Assembly: GCA_938007935.1 (NCBI GenBank)
Contig: CALLMD010000010.1
Coordinates: 265,176-329,175 of the forward strand
Length of the DNA stretch: 64,000 nucleotides
Reading direction: 5' to 3'
Source of the DNA: an uncultured Hellea sp.
GTDB taxonomy: Bacteria; Pseudomonadota; Alphaproteobacteria; Caulobacterales; Maricaulaceae
Shown here: piece by piece, positions 26,311 to 35,203 of the stretch
How positions within the stretch are numbered: the first letter of the stretch is position 1
How the letters are laid out: every line of letters begins with the position of its first letter
Notes under the pieces: generated by a model
Seen by the model: the letters and a program-made list of their open reading frames with translations, nothing else
The model's database searches: none
What the model was told of the DNA's origin: nothing
Made by a program: the position numbers and the translations under genes

Positions 26311-26730
26311 AATTTATATACCGATTTATACTCTAGGGTCTCTTTTTTCTTATATATTATATATAAGAAGAGATAGTATTAGAAAGCTGTAAATGTTGAT
26401 TGTTTTAATAGTTTTTTATTTAAGGTTAATTTTTAAATTATTACTGTGCATAAAAATATAGCTAATAGTTTAACAATAAAATTTGTATAGATGTATAATA
26501 TTCTAACCCATTGTTTTTATTTTAGTTTATAAATATTTTTTTGTGGGTAAAATTGTTGAGTAAAATTATCCTCATTTCTACTGTATATAAGTTCTTAATC
26601 TTATAGGTTTGTATTTTGATGTTAATAAATTGGAAGTTTTCCTTCTATTTAATGAATGAAAAATATACGGCGCTTCTATGTGGACAAATTCTGAAAAACA
26701 TCCAAAATAGTTCGGTGTAATGGATATGTA
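26311..26730. other. oriC: Putative chromosomal replication origin (oriC)
   Basis: A 420-bp, very AT-rich gap between divergent hemE and the PPSR gene, the known location of oriC in Caulobacter and many relatives. DnaA-box-like 9-mers read directly: TGTGCATAA at 26445-26453 (reverse complement TTATGCACA, a full match to TTWTNCACA), TGTGGGTAA at 26542-26550, TTATCCTCA at 26566-26574 and TGTGGACAA at 26679-26687 (one mismatch each). A near-perfect AT palindrome at 26349-26367 (arms CTTATATAT/ATATATAAG) beside hemE could be an unwinding element or part of the hemE promoter. No exact TTAA-N7-TTAA CtrA box was found here. Origin function is inferred from synteny and motifs. Confidence 0.75.
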
Positions 26731-27567
26731 ATGGCTGAACGAAATAAAAATATTGCTATTTATTTTCATGTACATCTTGTGTCAGATTCTACGGGTGAAA
26801 CATTAGTTGCTATGATGAAAGCCTCAACGGCTCAGTTTCGAAATGCAACAGCCTTAGAACATTTACATACTTTAGTTAGAAGTGAACGTCAGATGGAATC
26901 TATTCTAACTGAAATAGAACATAAACCTGGCATTGTTTTATATACTTTAGTGAATCCGGACCGGCGAAAATTACTAGAACGACGATGCACGCATTTAAAT
27001 ATTCCAGCGATTTCTATTCTTGATCCAACGCTTTCAATGTTAGGCCGTTACCTTGGCTCGGCGATGATTAGTGAGGTAGGCGCTCAAAGAACGCTGGATG
27101 CAGAATATTATAACCGTATTGAAGCTTTAGATTTTGCGATGGCTCATGATGATGGACAAAATGTGCCAGGGCTGAAAAATGCAGATATAATTTTACTTGG
27201 GATAAGCCGGACATCAAAAACACCAACATGTATTTATTTAGCAAATCGTGGTTTTAAAGCCGGGAACATACCTTTAGTGCCAAATGCGCCTTTGCCTAAA
27301 ATATTGGATGGGTTTCATAAACCTTATATTGTCGGGTTAACGGCCTCTCCAGATAGAATTGTTCAGATAAGAGAGCAGCGTTTAATGGGTTTAAAACAAA
27401 CTGAGCAAACTGATTATATAGATGTTGACCGTGTAAGAGAGGAAATGCGTGAAGCAAAACGCATGTTTTTAAAAAAAGGATATAAGGTGATTGATGTAAC
27501 ACGTAAATCTATTGAGGAAACCTCTGCTCAAATTATAAACGCCTATCAATCTCGTGATATATCATGA
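26731..27567 (+). CDS. Pyruvate, water dikinase/PPDK regulatory protein (PPSR, DUF299)
   Basis: A 278-aa bifunctional ADP-dependent kinase/Pi-dependent pyrophosphorylase family protein, which switches PEP synthase or pyruvate phosphate dikinase off and on. The N-terminal FHVHLVSDSTGETLVAMM and the P-loop-like LLGISRTSKTPTCIYLANRG are both family hallmarks, and LVPNAPLPKILDGF follows. Its target enzyme is not in this window. It is the first gene right of the putative origin (the homologue of Rickettsia RP001 noted at Caulobacter oriC) and overlaps maf by 4 bp. Confidence 0.95.
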   Translation: MAERNKNIAIYFHVHLVSDSTGETLVAMMKASTAQFRNATALEHLHTLVRSERQMESILTEIEHKPGIVLYTLVNPDRRKLLERRCTHLNIPAISILDPTLSMLGRYLGSAMISEVGAQRTLDAEYYNRIEALDFAMAHDDGQNVPGLKNADIILLGISRTSKTPTCIYLANRGFKAGNIPLVPNAPLPKILDGFHKPYIVGLTASPDRIVQIREQRLMGLKQTEQTDYIDVDRVREEMREAKRMFLKKGYKVIDVTRKSIEETSAQIINAYQSRDIS

Positions 27568-28163
27568 GCAAGCCTTCGGTAATTCTTGCATCTGGTAGCG
27601 CGATTAGACGAAAAATAATGTCTGATGCAGGGATTGAGTTTGAAGTTATAACACGGCCTATAGATGAAGATGCGATCAAGTCATCTATGTTATCTGAAAA
27701 TGCAAATTTAAAAGATATTGCTGACGCGCTAGCAGAAGCAAAATCTATTCGAGTTAGCCGCCAAGCTCCAGGATTAGTAATAGGCGCTGATCAAATAATG
27801 GTTATGGATAATACTTTATATGATAAACCAAAAGATATGGTCGAAGCTCGAAACCGACTTTTAGATATGCGCGGTAAAACACATTTTTTAATTGGAGCGG
27901 TGGTAATTAGTGAAAATGGCAGTCCTGTCTGGCGTCATCTTGCAAAAACGAAATTAACAATGCGCGATTTTTCAGATAGCTTTTTGGATGAATATTTAGA
28001 AAAAGAGGGTGATCAGATTTTGCAATCCGTTGGGGCTTATCGCTTTGAGGGTAGAGGTGCTCAACTTTTTTCTAAAGTTGAAGGGGATTTCTTTTCCATT
28101 CTTGGTTTGTCTCTTTTACCTGTTATGGATTATCTTCGTTTAAGAGGAATGTTGCTAACATGA
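27564..28163 (+). CDS. maf: Maf-like nucleotide pyrophosphatase
   Basis: A 199-aa Maf/Ham1-type nucleoside triphosphate pyrophosphatase. The N-terminal ILASGSAIRRKIMSDAGI is the phosphate-binding motif. GADQIMVMDNTLYDKPKD contains the Asp-Gln pair and the following Lys typical of the family, and EGDFFSILGLSLLPVMDYLR is the conserved C-terminal segment. Maf proteins clear modified or non-canonical nucleotides and can delay septation. It overlaps PPSR upstream and aroE downstream by 4 bp each, so the operon is tightly coupled. Confidence 0.94.
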   Translation: MSKPSVILASGSAIRRKIMSDAGIEFEVITRPIDEDAIKSSMLSENANLKDIADALAEAKSIRVSRQAPGLVIGADQIMVMDNTLYDKPKDMVEARNRLLDMRGKTHFLIGAVVISENGSPVWRHLAKTKLTMRDFSDSFLDEYLEKEGDQILQSVGAYRFEGRGAQLFSKVEGDFFSILGLSLLPVMDYLRLRGMLLT

Positions 28164-29005
28164 GCCAAGTCGTAAAATTAGCTGGAGTATGTGGGTGGCC
28201 AATACATCACTCATTATCACCAGTTTTACATAATTTTTGGCTCCGTGATCTTGGCCTGTCCGGGGCTTATGTTCATTTTGCTGTTCGGCCTGATGAGGCA
28301 GTTAGAGCTTTTCAGAGTTTGAAAAAGACGTCGATATCTGGCGTTAATGTGACGCTTCCTTTAAAATCTTTAGCGTTTCAAGCCGCTGATGAGCATAGTT
28401 CAGATGCGCTCAAATTGGGTGTTGCAAATTGCCTTTATAAAAAAGATGGATTTTTGATTGCGCATAATACGGATATGGAAGGGTTTGCGGCGCCGTTGCT
28501 AAATGCAATGGGAGCGCAAGAATTAGCGAATAGTTCGGCGCTAGTCATTGGAACAGGGGGTGCGTCAAAGGCTGTAATTGGCGCGCTGCTTTCATTGAAT
28601 GTACCAGAAATAAGAATTTGCGGTAGAAATGATTTAGCCGCCGAAAATTTAGCCAGTTCCGTAAATTTGCCGAGTATATATAATGTCCCTTGGTCTCAGC
28701 GTAACTTTGCTGTTCAATATGCAAGCTTGGTTGTTAATGCGAGTGCTGGCGGTATGCGAGGCAAGTCACAATTGGATCTAGATTTATCTGGGATCAGCTC
28801 TGATAGTTTTGTTTATGATCTCATTTATATACCGAGACAAACACGTTTGTTACGAAATGCAAAAAAGATGGGATGTAGAACTTTAGGGGGCCTAGAAATG
28901 TTAATCGGTCAGGCACGCCCATCATTTAAATATTTTTATGGTCAAGCGCCGCGCCGTGATTGTGATCCGACAGGCGCCCTGTTAAATTATTTACGGACCC
29001 AATAA
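28160..29005 (+). CDS. aroE: Shikimate dehydrogenase AroE
   Basis: A 281-aa NADP-dependent enzyme reducing 3-dehydroshikimate to shikimate in aromatic amino acid synthesis. [20 protein letters not shown] is the substrate-binding N-terminus, [13 protein letters not shown] carries the catalytic Lys, and [18 protein letters not shown] is the glycine-rich cofactor loop. The end, [20 protein letters not shown], is also typical. It overlaps maf by 4 bp and coaE by 1 bp (shared A of TAATG), in the order usual near alphaproteobacterial origins. Confidence 0.96.
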   Translation: MSQVVKLAGVCGWPIHHSLSPVLHNFWLRDLGLSGAYVHFAVRPDEAVRAFQSLKKTSISGVNVTLPLKSLAFQAADEHSSDALKLGVANCLYKKDGFLIAHNTDMEGFAAPLLNAMGAQELANSSALVIGTGGASKAVIGALLSLNVPEIRICGRNDLAAENLASSVNLPSIYNVPWSQRNFAVQYASLVVNASAGGMRGKSQLDLDLSGISSDSFVYDLIYIPRQTRLLRNAKKMGCRTLGGLEMLIGQARPSFKYFYGQAPRRDCDPTGALLNYLRTQ

Positions 29006-29586
29006 TGTTGCTCATTGGCTTAACAGGCTCAATAGCTATGGGTAAATCCACAACTGCTCAAATGTTCAGAGAGGCTGGATGTCCCGTTTTTGATGCTGAT
29101 GCGGCTGTCCATAGCCTTTATGATAAAGGCGGAAAAGCTGTGCCGATTATTCGGTCGGTCTTTCCAGATGCCGTAAAGGACGGTGTGGTTGACCGAGCAA
29201 TCTTAGGACAGCATATGCGCGCTGACGCCTTACAATTAAAAGTTCTTGAAAGCTTCATTCACCCCTTAGTTGGAGAAATGAGAGCTGATTTTTTTAAACG
29301 GCATAAAGATAAAGATATTGTTGTTTTAGATATTCCTCTATTATTTGAAACAGGCGCTGATAAATTTGTCCAGCATATTGTTGTTGTTACGGCGCCAGCT
29401 GAAATTCAAAGAGAACGCGTTTTACAAAGACCGGGTATGACAGCTGAGTTGTTTGAATCCTTACTGGCGCGGCAAACGCCAGATGCTGAGAAAAGAAAAC
29501 GGGCTGATACACTTATTTTTACCGATAAGGGTCTGGATAATGCGAGAGAACAGGTGCAGGATTTACTCACTAAATTAAGAGGCTAG
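29005..29586 (+). CDS. coaE: Dephospho-CoA kinase CoaE
   Basis: A 193-aa P-loop kinase for the final step of coenzyme A synthesis, phosphorylation of the ribose 3'-hydroxyl of dephospho-CoA. The P-loop reads [20 protein letters not shown], with [12 protein letters not shown] just after it. [15 protein letters not shown] and [15 protein letters not shown] complete the signature. It is coupled to aroE and followed 9 bp later by dnaQ. Confidence 0.96.
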   Translation: MLLIGLTGSIAMGKSTTAQMFREAGCPVFDADAAVHSLYDKGGKAVPIIRSVFPDAVKDGVVDRAILGQHMRADALQLKVLESFIHPLVGEMRADFFKRHKDKDIVVLDIPLLFETGADKFVQHIVVVTAPAEIQRERVLQRPGMTAELFESLLARQTPDAEKRKRADTLIFTDKGLDNAREQVQDLLTKLRG

Positions 29587-29595
29587 TGGCTTATT

Positions 29596-30324
29596 ATGAG
29601 CGGTAATCGCAAAATTGTTTTTGATACAGAAACGACAGGTTTTGATGCCCGCGGAGAAGACCGGATAACAGAGCTCGGCTGCGTTGAAATTATTGATTTG
29701 CTGCCCACGGGCAGAAATTACCATGCTTATATAAATCCACGGCGTTCCGTTCCAGAAAAAGTCACTGAAATCACGGGCCTCACCCAAGAATTTTTAATTG
29801 ATAATGGCGTATTTTTTGAAGAGGCCGCTCAAGACTTTTTGGACTTTATTGGTGACAGTCCTTTAATTGCCCATAATTCAGATTTTGATCGAGGGTTTAT
29901 AAATGCAGAACTCGATCGTGCTGGTTTCGCAGAATTGCCGCGAAGCCGATTTATAGATACGCTGCAAATTGCACGTGAAAAGTTTCCAGGCTCTCCAGCT
30001 TCGCTAGATGCTTTATGTAAACGCTATGGCATCTCTCTAGCATCGCGAAATAAACATGGGGCAATTATTGATGCTGAACTTACGGCAGAAGTTTATCTAC
30101 AGCTTAATGGCGGTAGAGCCAGAAGCTTGGGGTTGGATGATGTGAGCGCTAAAGATGGGGAGTCAATCTTAATCCCAGTTGCGCAGCCAAGGCCTTATAA
30201 ATTGGAGCCTTTATCTACAGTTGAGGAAAGAGAGGCGCACCAAAACTTTATTGTGACATTGGGTGATGATACAATTTGGCAAAAATATTGGCGTAAGGCC
30301 GAGCGCACAGACTCAAGGGGTTAG
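29596..30324 (+). CDS. dnaQ: DNA polymerase III epsilon subunit (3'-5' exonuclease) DnaQ
   Basis: A 242-aa DEDDh proofreading exonuclease of the replicative polymerase. ExoI is FDTETTGFDARGEDRITELG, ExoII is IAHNSDFDRGFINAEL, and ExoIII is NKHGAIIDAELTAEVYLQL with the catalytic His and Asp. The C-terminal ~60 residues are the clamp- and alpha-binding tail. It ends the PPSR-maf-aroE-coaE-dnaQ run and overlaps the convergent phosphodiesterase gene by 12 bp. Confidence 0.95.
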   Translation: MSGNRKIVFDTETTGFDARGEDRITELGCVEIIDLLPTGRNYHAYINPRRSVPEKVTEITGLTQEFLIDNGVFFEEAAQDFLDFIGDSPLIAHNSDFDRGFINAELDRAGFAELPRSRFIDTLQIAREKFPGSPASLDALCKRYGISLASRNKHGAIIDAELTAEVYLQLNGGRARSLGLDDVSAKDGESILIPVAQPRPYKLEPLSTVEEREAHQNFIVTLGDDTIWQKYWRKAERTDSRG

Positions 30325-31161
30325 ACAAGCTTGGTAGGCTTTTCTATTTTTGCGGGTTAACCCCGTTATGGGTCGATGGTTTAAAGCATAATCTGTTACA
30401 AGAATATCAGCAGCATTCGCTTTGTGTGCGTCCCAGTCAAATCCGACCTTTCCAATTATTGGAATGTTTTTTTCAGTTAGTTTATTGACAAGAGCTTTAT
30501 CAGTAATTCCGGCTCCGACCCATGCAGCGGCTCGACTTTCTGCATAGCCAAAGGCATCGCGCGATTTTTGGGTCGAAATGGACACCATCATATCTGGCGC
30601 AAGCTTTGACAGTTTTTTGGCCTGCCCTGCATTATATGAAATGAGGATAACATGAGCCGCCATCTCATGCTGTCTAATCTGATCAATTACATATTCATAA
30701 TTTGCACTGCTTTTGAAATCAATTTCCAGATAGGTTTTTCCTCTAGCCACAGAAAGGTAATCTGTAAGTTTTGGGATTTTATGTGCAGTATATCGGTTTT
30801 GTGTATCTTTAAGAAGATATGTTTGAGCGACTGGCCACGTGGTAGCTGCAACGACTCCTTTGCCTGTAGAGCCCTCTTCCCATACGCCATCATGATAGAG
30901 AATATGTGTGCCATCTTTTAGGCGCGCGACATCTATTTCTGACATGAGATAACCTTTGCTCAGGAGGTAGTTTAAGCCTTCGATAGAATTTTCCCCATAT
31001 GGCGTTCCCCGTGCTGTGCCGCGGTGAGCAGATATGAGTGCTGTTTCTTGCGGCAAACACGTTATTTGCTTTGCAAGGGGCGGTAGTCCCCCTACTAATT
31101 CCAGCGGCTGAACCCCGCAGGCGCTAAGGATCATTGTTAGGCTATATATTAAGCGTCGCAT
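30313..31161 (-). CDS. Glycerophosphodiester phosphodiesterase, predicted lipoprotein
   Basis: A 282-aa GDPD-family enzyme with a lipoprotein signal (MRRLIYSLTMILSAC, lipobox LSAC, lipidated Cys15). Catalytic elements: SAHRGTARGTPYGENSIEGL (His-Arg and Glu-Asn), EIDVARLKDGTHILYHDGVW (Glu-x-Asp and the second His), and LEIDFKS. A TIM-barrel fold is expected. It would hydrolyse glycerophosphodiesters at the inner face of the outer membrane or in the periplasm; the substrate head group is not determined. It is the only minus-strand gene between dnaQ and mnmE. Confidence 0.88.
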   Translation of the reverse strand: MRRLIYSLTMILSACGVQPLELVGGLPPLAKQITCLPQETALISAHRGTARGTPYGENSIEGLNYLLSKGYLMSEIDVARLKDGTHILYHDGVWEEGSTGKGVVAATTWPVAQTYLLKDTQNRYTAHKIPKLTDYLSVARGKTYLEIDFKSSANYEYVIDQIRQHEMAAHVILISYNAGQAKKLSKLAPDMMVSISTQKSRDAFGYAESRAAAWVGAGITDKALVNKLTEKNIPIIGKVGFDWDAHKANAADILVTDYALNHRPITGLTRKNRKAYQACLTP

Positions 31162-31217
31162 GACTGGGTCTTATCAGTGCTTTGCATAAACAGAAAGGAA
31201 GGATAAAAGCTGCATCC

Positions 31218-32555
31218 ATGAGCTCTCATATAAATGATACGATTTTTTCTCTTAGTTCTGCGCCGGGACGTGCGGGTGTCTCGGTTTTTCGTGTTAGTGG
31301 CTCACGGTCAGGGGATATACTCGCGGCGATTATAAAGACGCGGCTCCCACGTCCAAGAAAGGCATCTCTTAAGCGCCTATTTGATCGAGATATATTGATT
31401 GATGAAGCCTTAGTTTTGTGGATGCCGGGGCCCAAGAGTTTTACAGGTGAGGATTGCGTTGAATTTCAGGTTCATGGCAGCCCCGCCATTATTGAAGCGA
31501 TGGCTAAGGCGTTGTTGTCTGTTGGCGCGCGTCAAGCAGAGCCAGGCGAATTTACTCGGCGAGCCTTTGAAAATAATAAAATGGATTTGACCGAGGCCGA
31601 AGGGCTTGCAGATTTGATTGAAGCGGAAACAGAAGGTCAACGCAAGCAAGCTTTGCGTCAAATGCAAGGCGGCTTGAAAGACATATATATAGAGTGGCGG
31701 GAAAAACTTTTAGACGCATTGGCCCAGATTGAGGGTGAGATTGACTTTCCTGATGAAGAGGATGTCCCTGATATGCTTTCCCATAGAGCTTATCCTTTTT
31801 TAACACAAACGATAGTGTCAATGGAGACAGTCTTAAAGGATGTTGATAGAGGAGAGCGGGTTCGTACAGGGTTAGATATTGCGATAATTGGAGCGCCAAA
31901 TGCCGGAAAGTCTAGTCTTTTGAATATCTTAGCTGGGAGAGAAGCAGCCATTACTTCACCTCAAGCCGGAACAACACGTGATATTGTTGAAATTCAAATG
32001 AGTCTAGGTGGGTTACCCGTTAGGCTCTCAGATACAGCCGGATTGCGCGATACAGATGAAACCATTGAGGCAGAAGGCGTGAGGCGTGCTAAGGCCCGAG
32101 CCACTGAAAGTGATATCCGTATATTTGTACAAGACTGCTCGAATGAAATATGGGATATGGAGTCGCTTCAGATGCTTACAGATGCAGACTTTGTTGTGCT
32201 AAATAAAGTTGATCTTGGAAAGAAAAATAAGCCCCCCGCCCTTCCAGCAGATTATTTCGAAGTTAGTGCTTTAACAGGTCAAAATTTAGATCGTTTTCGT
32301 GATGCATTAGAAGCCCGTGTTATTGAACAATTTAGTCCTAGTCAGGATGCTGGCCTAACCCGGGCCAGACATAGAGATTGTGTGCAGCGCGCTGCCGAAT
32401 CTATGCGGTCAGCTCTTAAGGCGCTTGGTATTGCGCCTGAGCTTGCAGGTGATGATATTCGTTCTGCTTTGCACGCACTTAAAGAGCTTTCAGGTGAGAT
32501 AGACATAGAATCTGTTTTTGATCGAATTTTCTCTAGGTTTTGCGTTGGAAAATAA
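31218..32555 (+). CDS. mnmE: tRNA uridine-34 modification GTPase MnmE
   Basis: A 445-aa GTPase that, with MnmG, installs the (carboxymethyl)aminomethyl group on U34 of several tRNAs. The N-terminal folate-binding domain has DTIFSLSSAPGRAGVSVFRV. The G domain has GAPNAGKSSLLNILAG (G1), AGTTRDIVE (G2) and DTAGLRDT (G3). The C-terminus RIFSRFCVGK carries the conserved catalytic CxGK. ATG at 31218 is the start; the in-frame TTG at 31182 would add residues absent from the family. A perfect parS site begins at the first base after the stop codon. Confidence 0.97.
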   Translation: MSSHINDTIFSLSSAPGRAGVSVFRVSGSRSGDILAAIIKTRLPRPRKASLKRLFDRDILIDEALVLWMPGPKSFTGEDCVEFQVHGSPAIIEAMAKALLSVGARQAEPGEFTRRAFENNKMDLTEAEGLADLIEAETEGQRKQALRQMQGGLKDIYIEWREKLLDALAQIEGEIDFPDEEDVPDMLSHRAYPFLTQTIVSMETVLKDVDRGERVRTGLDIAIIGAPNAGKSSLLNILAGREAAITSPQAGTTRDIVEIQMSLGGLPVRLSDTAGLRDTDETIEAEGVRRAKARATESDIRIFVQDCSNEIWDMESLQMLTDADFVVLNKVDLGKKNKPPALPADYFEVSALTGQNLDRFRDALEARVIEQFSPSQDAGLTRARHRDCVQRAAESMRSALKALGIAPELAGDDIRSALHALKELSGEIDIESVFDRIFSRFCVGK

Positions 32556-32571
32556 TGTTTCACGTGAAACA
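32556..32571. promoter_or_regulatory. parS: parS site 1 (perfect)
   Basis: TGTTTCACGTGAAACA, the exact 16-bp palindromic ParB-binding consensus, directly after the mnmE stop codon and about 3.5 kb before parB. Confidence 0.96.
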
Positions 32572-32674
32572 TTTACGGCTATGTCTTCACTTAAACTGCT
32601 CTATCGACATAAGTTTCTGGTGGCGTTATAGGCCCTCCAAGACCTAGAAGGGTTAGATGTAAAAGTTGAAAATT

Positions 32675-32690
32675 TGTTTCATGTGAAACA
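32675..32690. promoter_or_regulatory. parS: parS site 2 (one mismatch)
   Basis: TGTTTCATGTGAAACA differs from the consensus by one central base (C to T). It ends just before the ribosome site of mnmG (GGAG at 32693-32696), 103 bp from site 1. Confidence 0.9.
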
Positions 32691-32703
32691 TTTGGAGCAA
32701 GAT

Positions 32704-34566
32704 ATGCCAAGTAAATGGGATGTTATCGTTATTGGCGGGGGGCATGCGGGCTGTGATGCTGCTGCTGCCTCGGCCCGCCTTGGTGCAAAAACACTATTAT
32801 TGACGCATAAGCTCGAATCTATTGGCGAAATGTCCTGCAATCCAGCGATTGGCGGCCTTGGTAAAGGGCACTTAGTTCGCGAAATTGACGCTATGGATGG
32901 TGTTATGGCCAGCGTTACGGATGTATCCGGCATCCAGTTCAGACTCTTAAATCGTTCAAAGGGCCCTGCAGTAAGGGGCCCGAGGACACAATCTGACCGG
33001 TGGCTTTACAAGCAGGCAATGCAGAAAATTTTGGGTGATTATCCAAATTTGACATTAAGGGCCGCTTCAGTTGAAGATTTAGTCGCCAAAAATGGGCGCG
33101 TTATTGGCGTAGAGGCTTTGGACGGTCAAATATATAAATCTGAGCGCGTTGTTTTAACTACAGGAACTTTCCTTAGAGGTGAAATACATATCGGGCATGA
33201 AAGAACGCCCGCTGGCCGTTTTGGTGATGAGCCTTCCATTGGGCTCGCAGACCGCCTTTACGGTTTGGGTTTTGATATGGCGCGTCTTAAGACAGGAACC
33301 CCTGCCCGCATTATTAAATCATCAATTGAGTGGGAGGCATTAGAGCAGCAAGCCGCTGATGATAATCCTGTTCCATTTTCATTCATGACCAATGAAATCA
33401 ATGTGCCTCAAGTAACCTGTGCAATTACGCATACAAATGAGGATACCCACCGTGTTATTAGTGAAAACATAAAGAAATCAGCACTTTACGGTGGCGGTAT
33501 CTCAGGAAAAGGTCCGCGGTACTGCCCCTCGGTCGAAGATAAAGTCGTCCGTTTTGCTGATAGAAATAGGCACCAAATTTTTCTTGAGCCTGAAGGATTA
33601 GAGGGAAATCCTGATGGAGATACAGTTTATCCTAATGGTATTTCAACATCATTACCTATTGATGTGCAGGACGCGTTTATGCGTACAATTCGCGGTCTCG
33701 AAAATGTCCATGTGAAACGTTATGGCTACGCTATTGAATATGATTACGTTGATCCAAGGGAGCTTAGAGTCACGCTTGAGACGCGCCGACTGCCGGGGCT
33801 GTATCTTGCGGGCCAAATTAATGGGACAACCGGTTATGAGGAGGCGGCCGCGCAAGGTATGATTGCTGGTTTCAATGCGGCACTGGCAGCGAGCGGATCC
33901 AAACCTTTTGTTCTTGATCGTAGCCAAGCTTATATAGGCGTGATGATTGATGATTTGATTACGAAGGGCGTTACTGAACCTTATCGTATGTTTACATCTC
34001 GCGCTGAGTACCGTTTATTACTGCGCTCGGATAATGCCGATCAGCGTTTAACAGGACTTGCTGAAGGGATTGGCGCGGTAAGTTCACAGAGATCAAAAGC
34101 TTTCGCAGAAAAGATGCAGACTTTAAAAATGGCTAAAGAGATGGGGGTTTCGCTCACTAAAACGCCAAATGAGCTTAAAAAACAAGGATTTACAATCAAT
34201 CAAGATGGCATTAAGCGTTCTGTGCTGGATCTTTTAGCCTATCCTGATATTGGGGTAAATGACTTGATGCCGATTTGGCCTGAGCTCGCCAAATTGCCCG
34301 CATATGCTCATGAATATCTTGAAACAGAAGCGTTATATGCAGGTTATATAGAACGCCAAGCCAAGGATGTCGCCGCTTTTCGCCGGGATGAAGGCCTGCG
34401 TATTCCAGATGAGCTGGATTATAAGGGCATAGGGGGTCTTTCGAATGAAGTGCGCAGTAAGTTGGAGTCGGTACGGCCCGCAACATTAGGGCAGGCTGCG
34501 CGTATAGAAGGCGTGACTCCCGGAGCCTTAACGGCAGTCTTGGCTTATCTGCGGAAAGCGAGCTAG
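32704..34566 (+). CDS. mnmG: tRNA uridine-5-carboxymethylaminomethyl modification enzyme MnmG (GidA)
   Basis: A 620-residue FAD enzyme, partner of MnmE in U34 modification. The N-terminus [20 protein letters not shown] is the dinucleotide fold. [20 protein letters not shown], then [20 protein letters not shown], and the [20 protein letters not shown] segment are highly diagnostic. The start is ATG at 32704 with GGAG seven bases upstream; the frame extends to 32674 only because it reads through parS site 2. It overlaps the rsmG GTG start by 1 bp. Confidence 0.97.
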   Translation: MPSKWDVIVIGGGHAGCDAAAASARLGAKTLLLTHKLESIGEMSCNPAIGGLGKGHLVREIDAMDGVMASVTDVSGIQFRLLNRSKGPAVRGPRTQSDRWLYKQAMQKILGDYPNLTLRAASVEDLVAKNGRVIGVEALDGQIYKSERVVLTTGTFLRGEIHIGHERTPAGRFGDEPSIGLADRLYGLGFDMARLKTGTPARIIKSSIEWEALEQQAADDNPVPFSFMTNEINVPQVTCAITHTNEDTHRVISENIKKSALYGGGISGKGPRYCPSVEDKVVRFADRNRHQIFLEPEGLEGNPDGDTVYPNGISTSLPIDVQDAFMRTIRGLENVHVKRYGYAIEYDYVDPRELRVTLETRRLPGLYLAGQINGTTGYEEAAAQGMIAGFNAALAASGSKPFVLDRSQAYIGVMIDDLITKGVTEPYRMFTSRAEYRLLLRSDNADQRLTGLAEGIGAVSSQRSKAFAEKMQTLKMAKEMGVSLTKTPNELKKQGFTINQDGIKRSVLDLLAYPDIGVNDLMPIWPELAKLPAYAHEYLETEALYAGYIERQAKDVAAFRRDEGLRIPDELDYKGIGGLSNEVRSKLESVRPATLGQAARIEGVTPGALTAVLAYLRKAS

Positions 34567-35192
34567 TGGCCTATAGGACAGAAGATTTTGCAAGAGAGAC
34601 GAATGTTTCACGTGAAACATTAGCAGAATATCAGGCCTGGCACGGGCTTTTGCTTAAATGGAACAAGAAAATCAATCTCGTTTCGCCCACGGCTTTGGAT
34701 GATTTTTGGAGGCGTCACGCTTTAGACAGCTGGCAATTAACGCCTCATATGGCTGATAAACCTCGTAATTACATAGATTTGGGCTCTGGGGCGGGCTTTC
34801 CAGGCATTAGCTTAGCCATTGCTGCTAAAGCTCAAAACCCTCAAAGCCATGTCTTATTGGTGGAATCCGCTGGTAAAAAGGCAAGTTATCTGAGAACAGT
34901 CATCAGAGATCTGCATTTACCAGCAAGCGTAACGTCCCAAAGAGCGGAAGAAATAAGCCCAAAAACCTATGATATGGTGAGCGCCCGCGCTTTTGCGCCA
35001 TTAGACAGATTATTGAATTATGCACAGCCTTTCTGGGGCGAGGGGACCATTGGCCTGTTTTTAAAGGGTGGAAATATCCAAGATGAATTGACTGAGGCTG
35101 ATAAATCATGGACATACAGCGCAGAACTTATCCCGAGCCTGTCTGATTCCACGGGATGTATACTTAAAGTCACGGGGCTTTCCCCCAAATAA
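34566..35192 (+). CDS. rsmG: 16S rRNA (guanine-527-N7) methyltransferase RsmG (GidB)
   Basis: A 208-aa SAM-dependent methyltransferase. Motif I is YIDLGSGAGFPGISLAIAAK, and VLLVESAGKKASYLRTVIRD is the second strand. The start is GTG at 34566, sharing the last base of the mnmG TAG. Codons 14-18, in NVSRETLAEY, contain parS site 3, so the same bases serve as ParB site and protein code. The VSRET string is common in RsmG of bacteria with an internal parS. It is followed after 11 bp by parA. Confidence 0.96.
   Translation: MAYRTEDFARETNVSRETLAEYQAWHGLLLKWNKKINLVSPTALDDFWRRHALDSWQLTPHMADKPRNYIDLGSGAGFPGISLAIAAKAQNPQSHVLLVESAGKKASYLRTVIRDLHLPASVTSQRAEEISPKTYDMVSARAFAPLDRLLNYAQPFWGEGTIGLFLKGGNIQDELTEADKSWTYSAELIPSLSDSTGCILKVTGLSPK
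34604..34619. promoter_or_regulatory. parS: parS site 3 (perfect, inside rsmG)
   Basis: TGTTTCACGTGAAACA, an exact consensus match within the rsmG coding sequence, about 0.6 kb before parA. Confidence 0.96.
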
Positions 35193-35203
35193 TCGGAGTT
35201 TAT

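Noticed and set aside
33705..33720. ATGTGAAACG string in mnmG, a possible fourth parS
   Set aside because: Only one half resembles the palindrome; several mismatches in the other arm.
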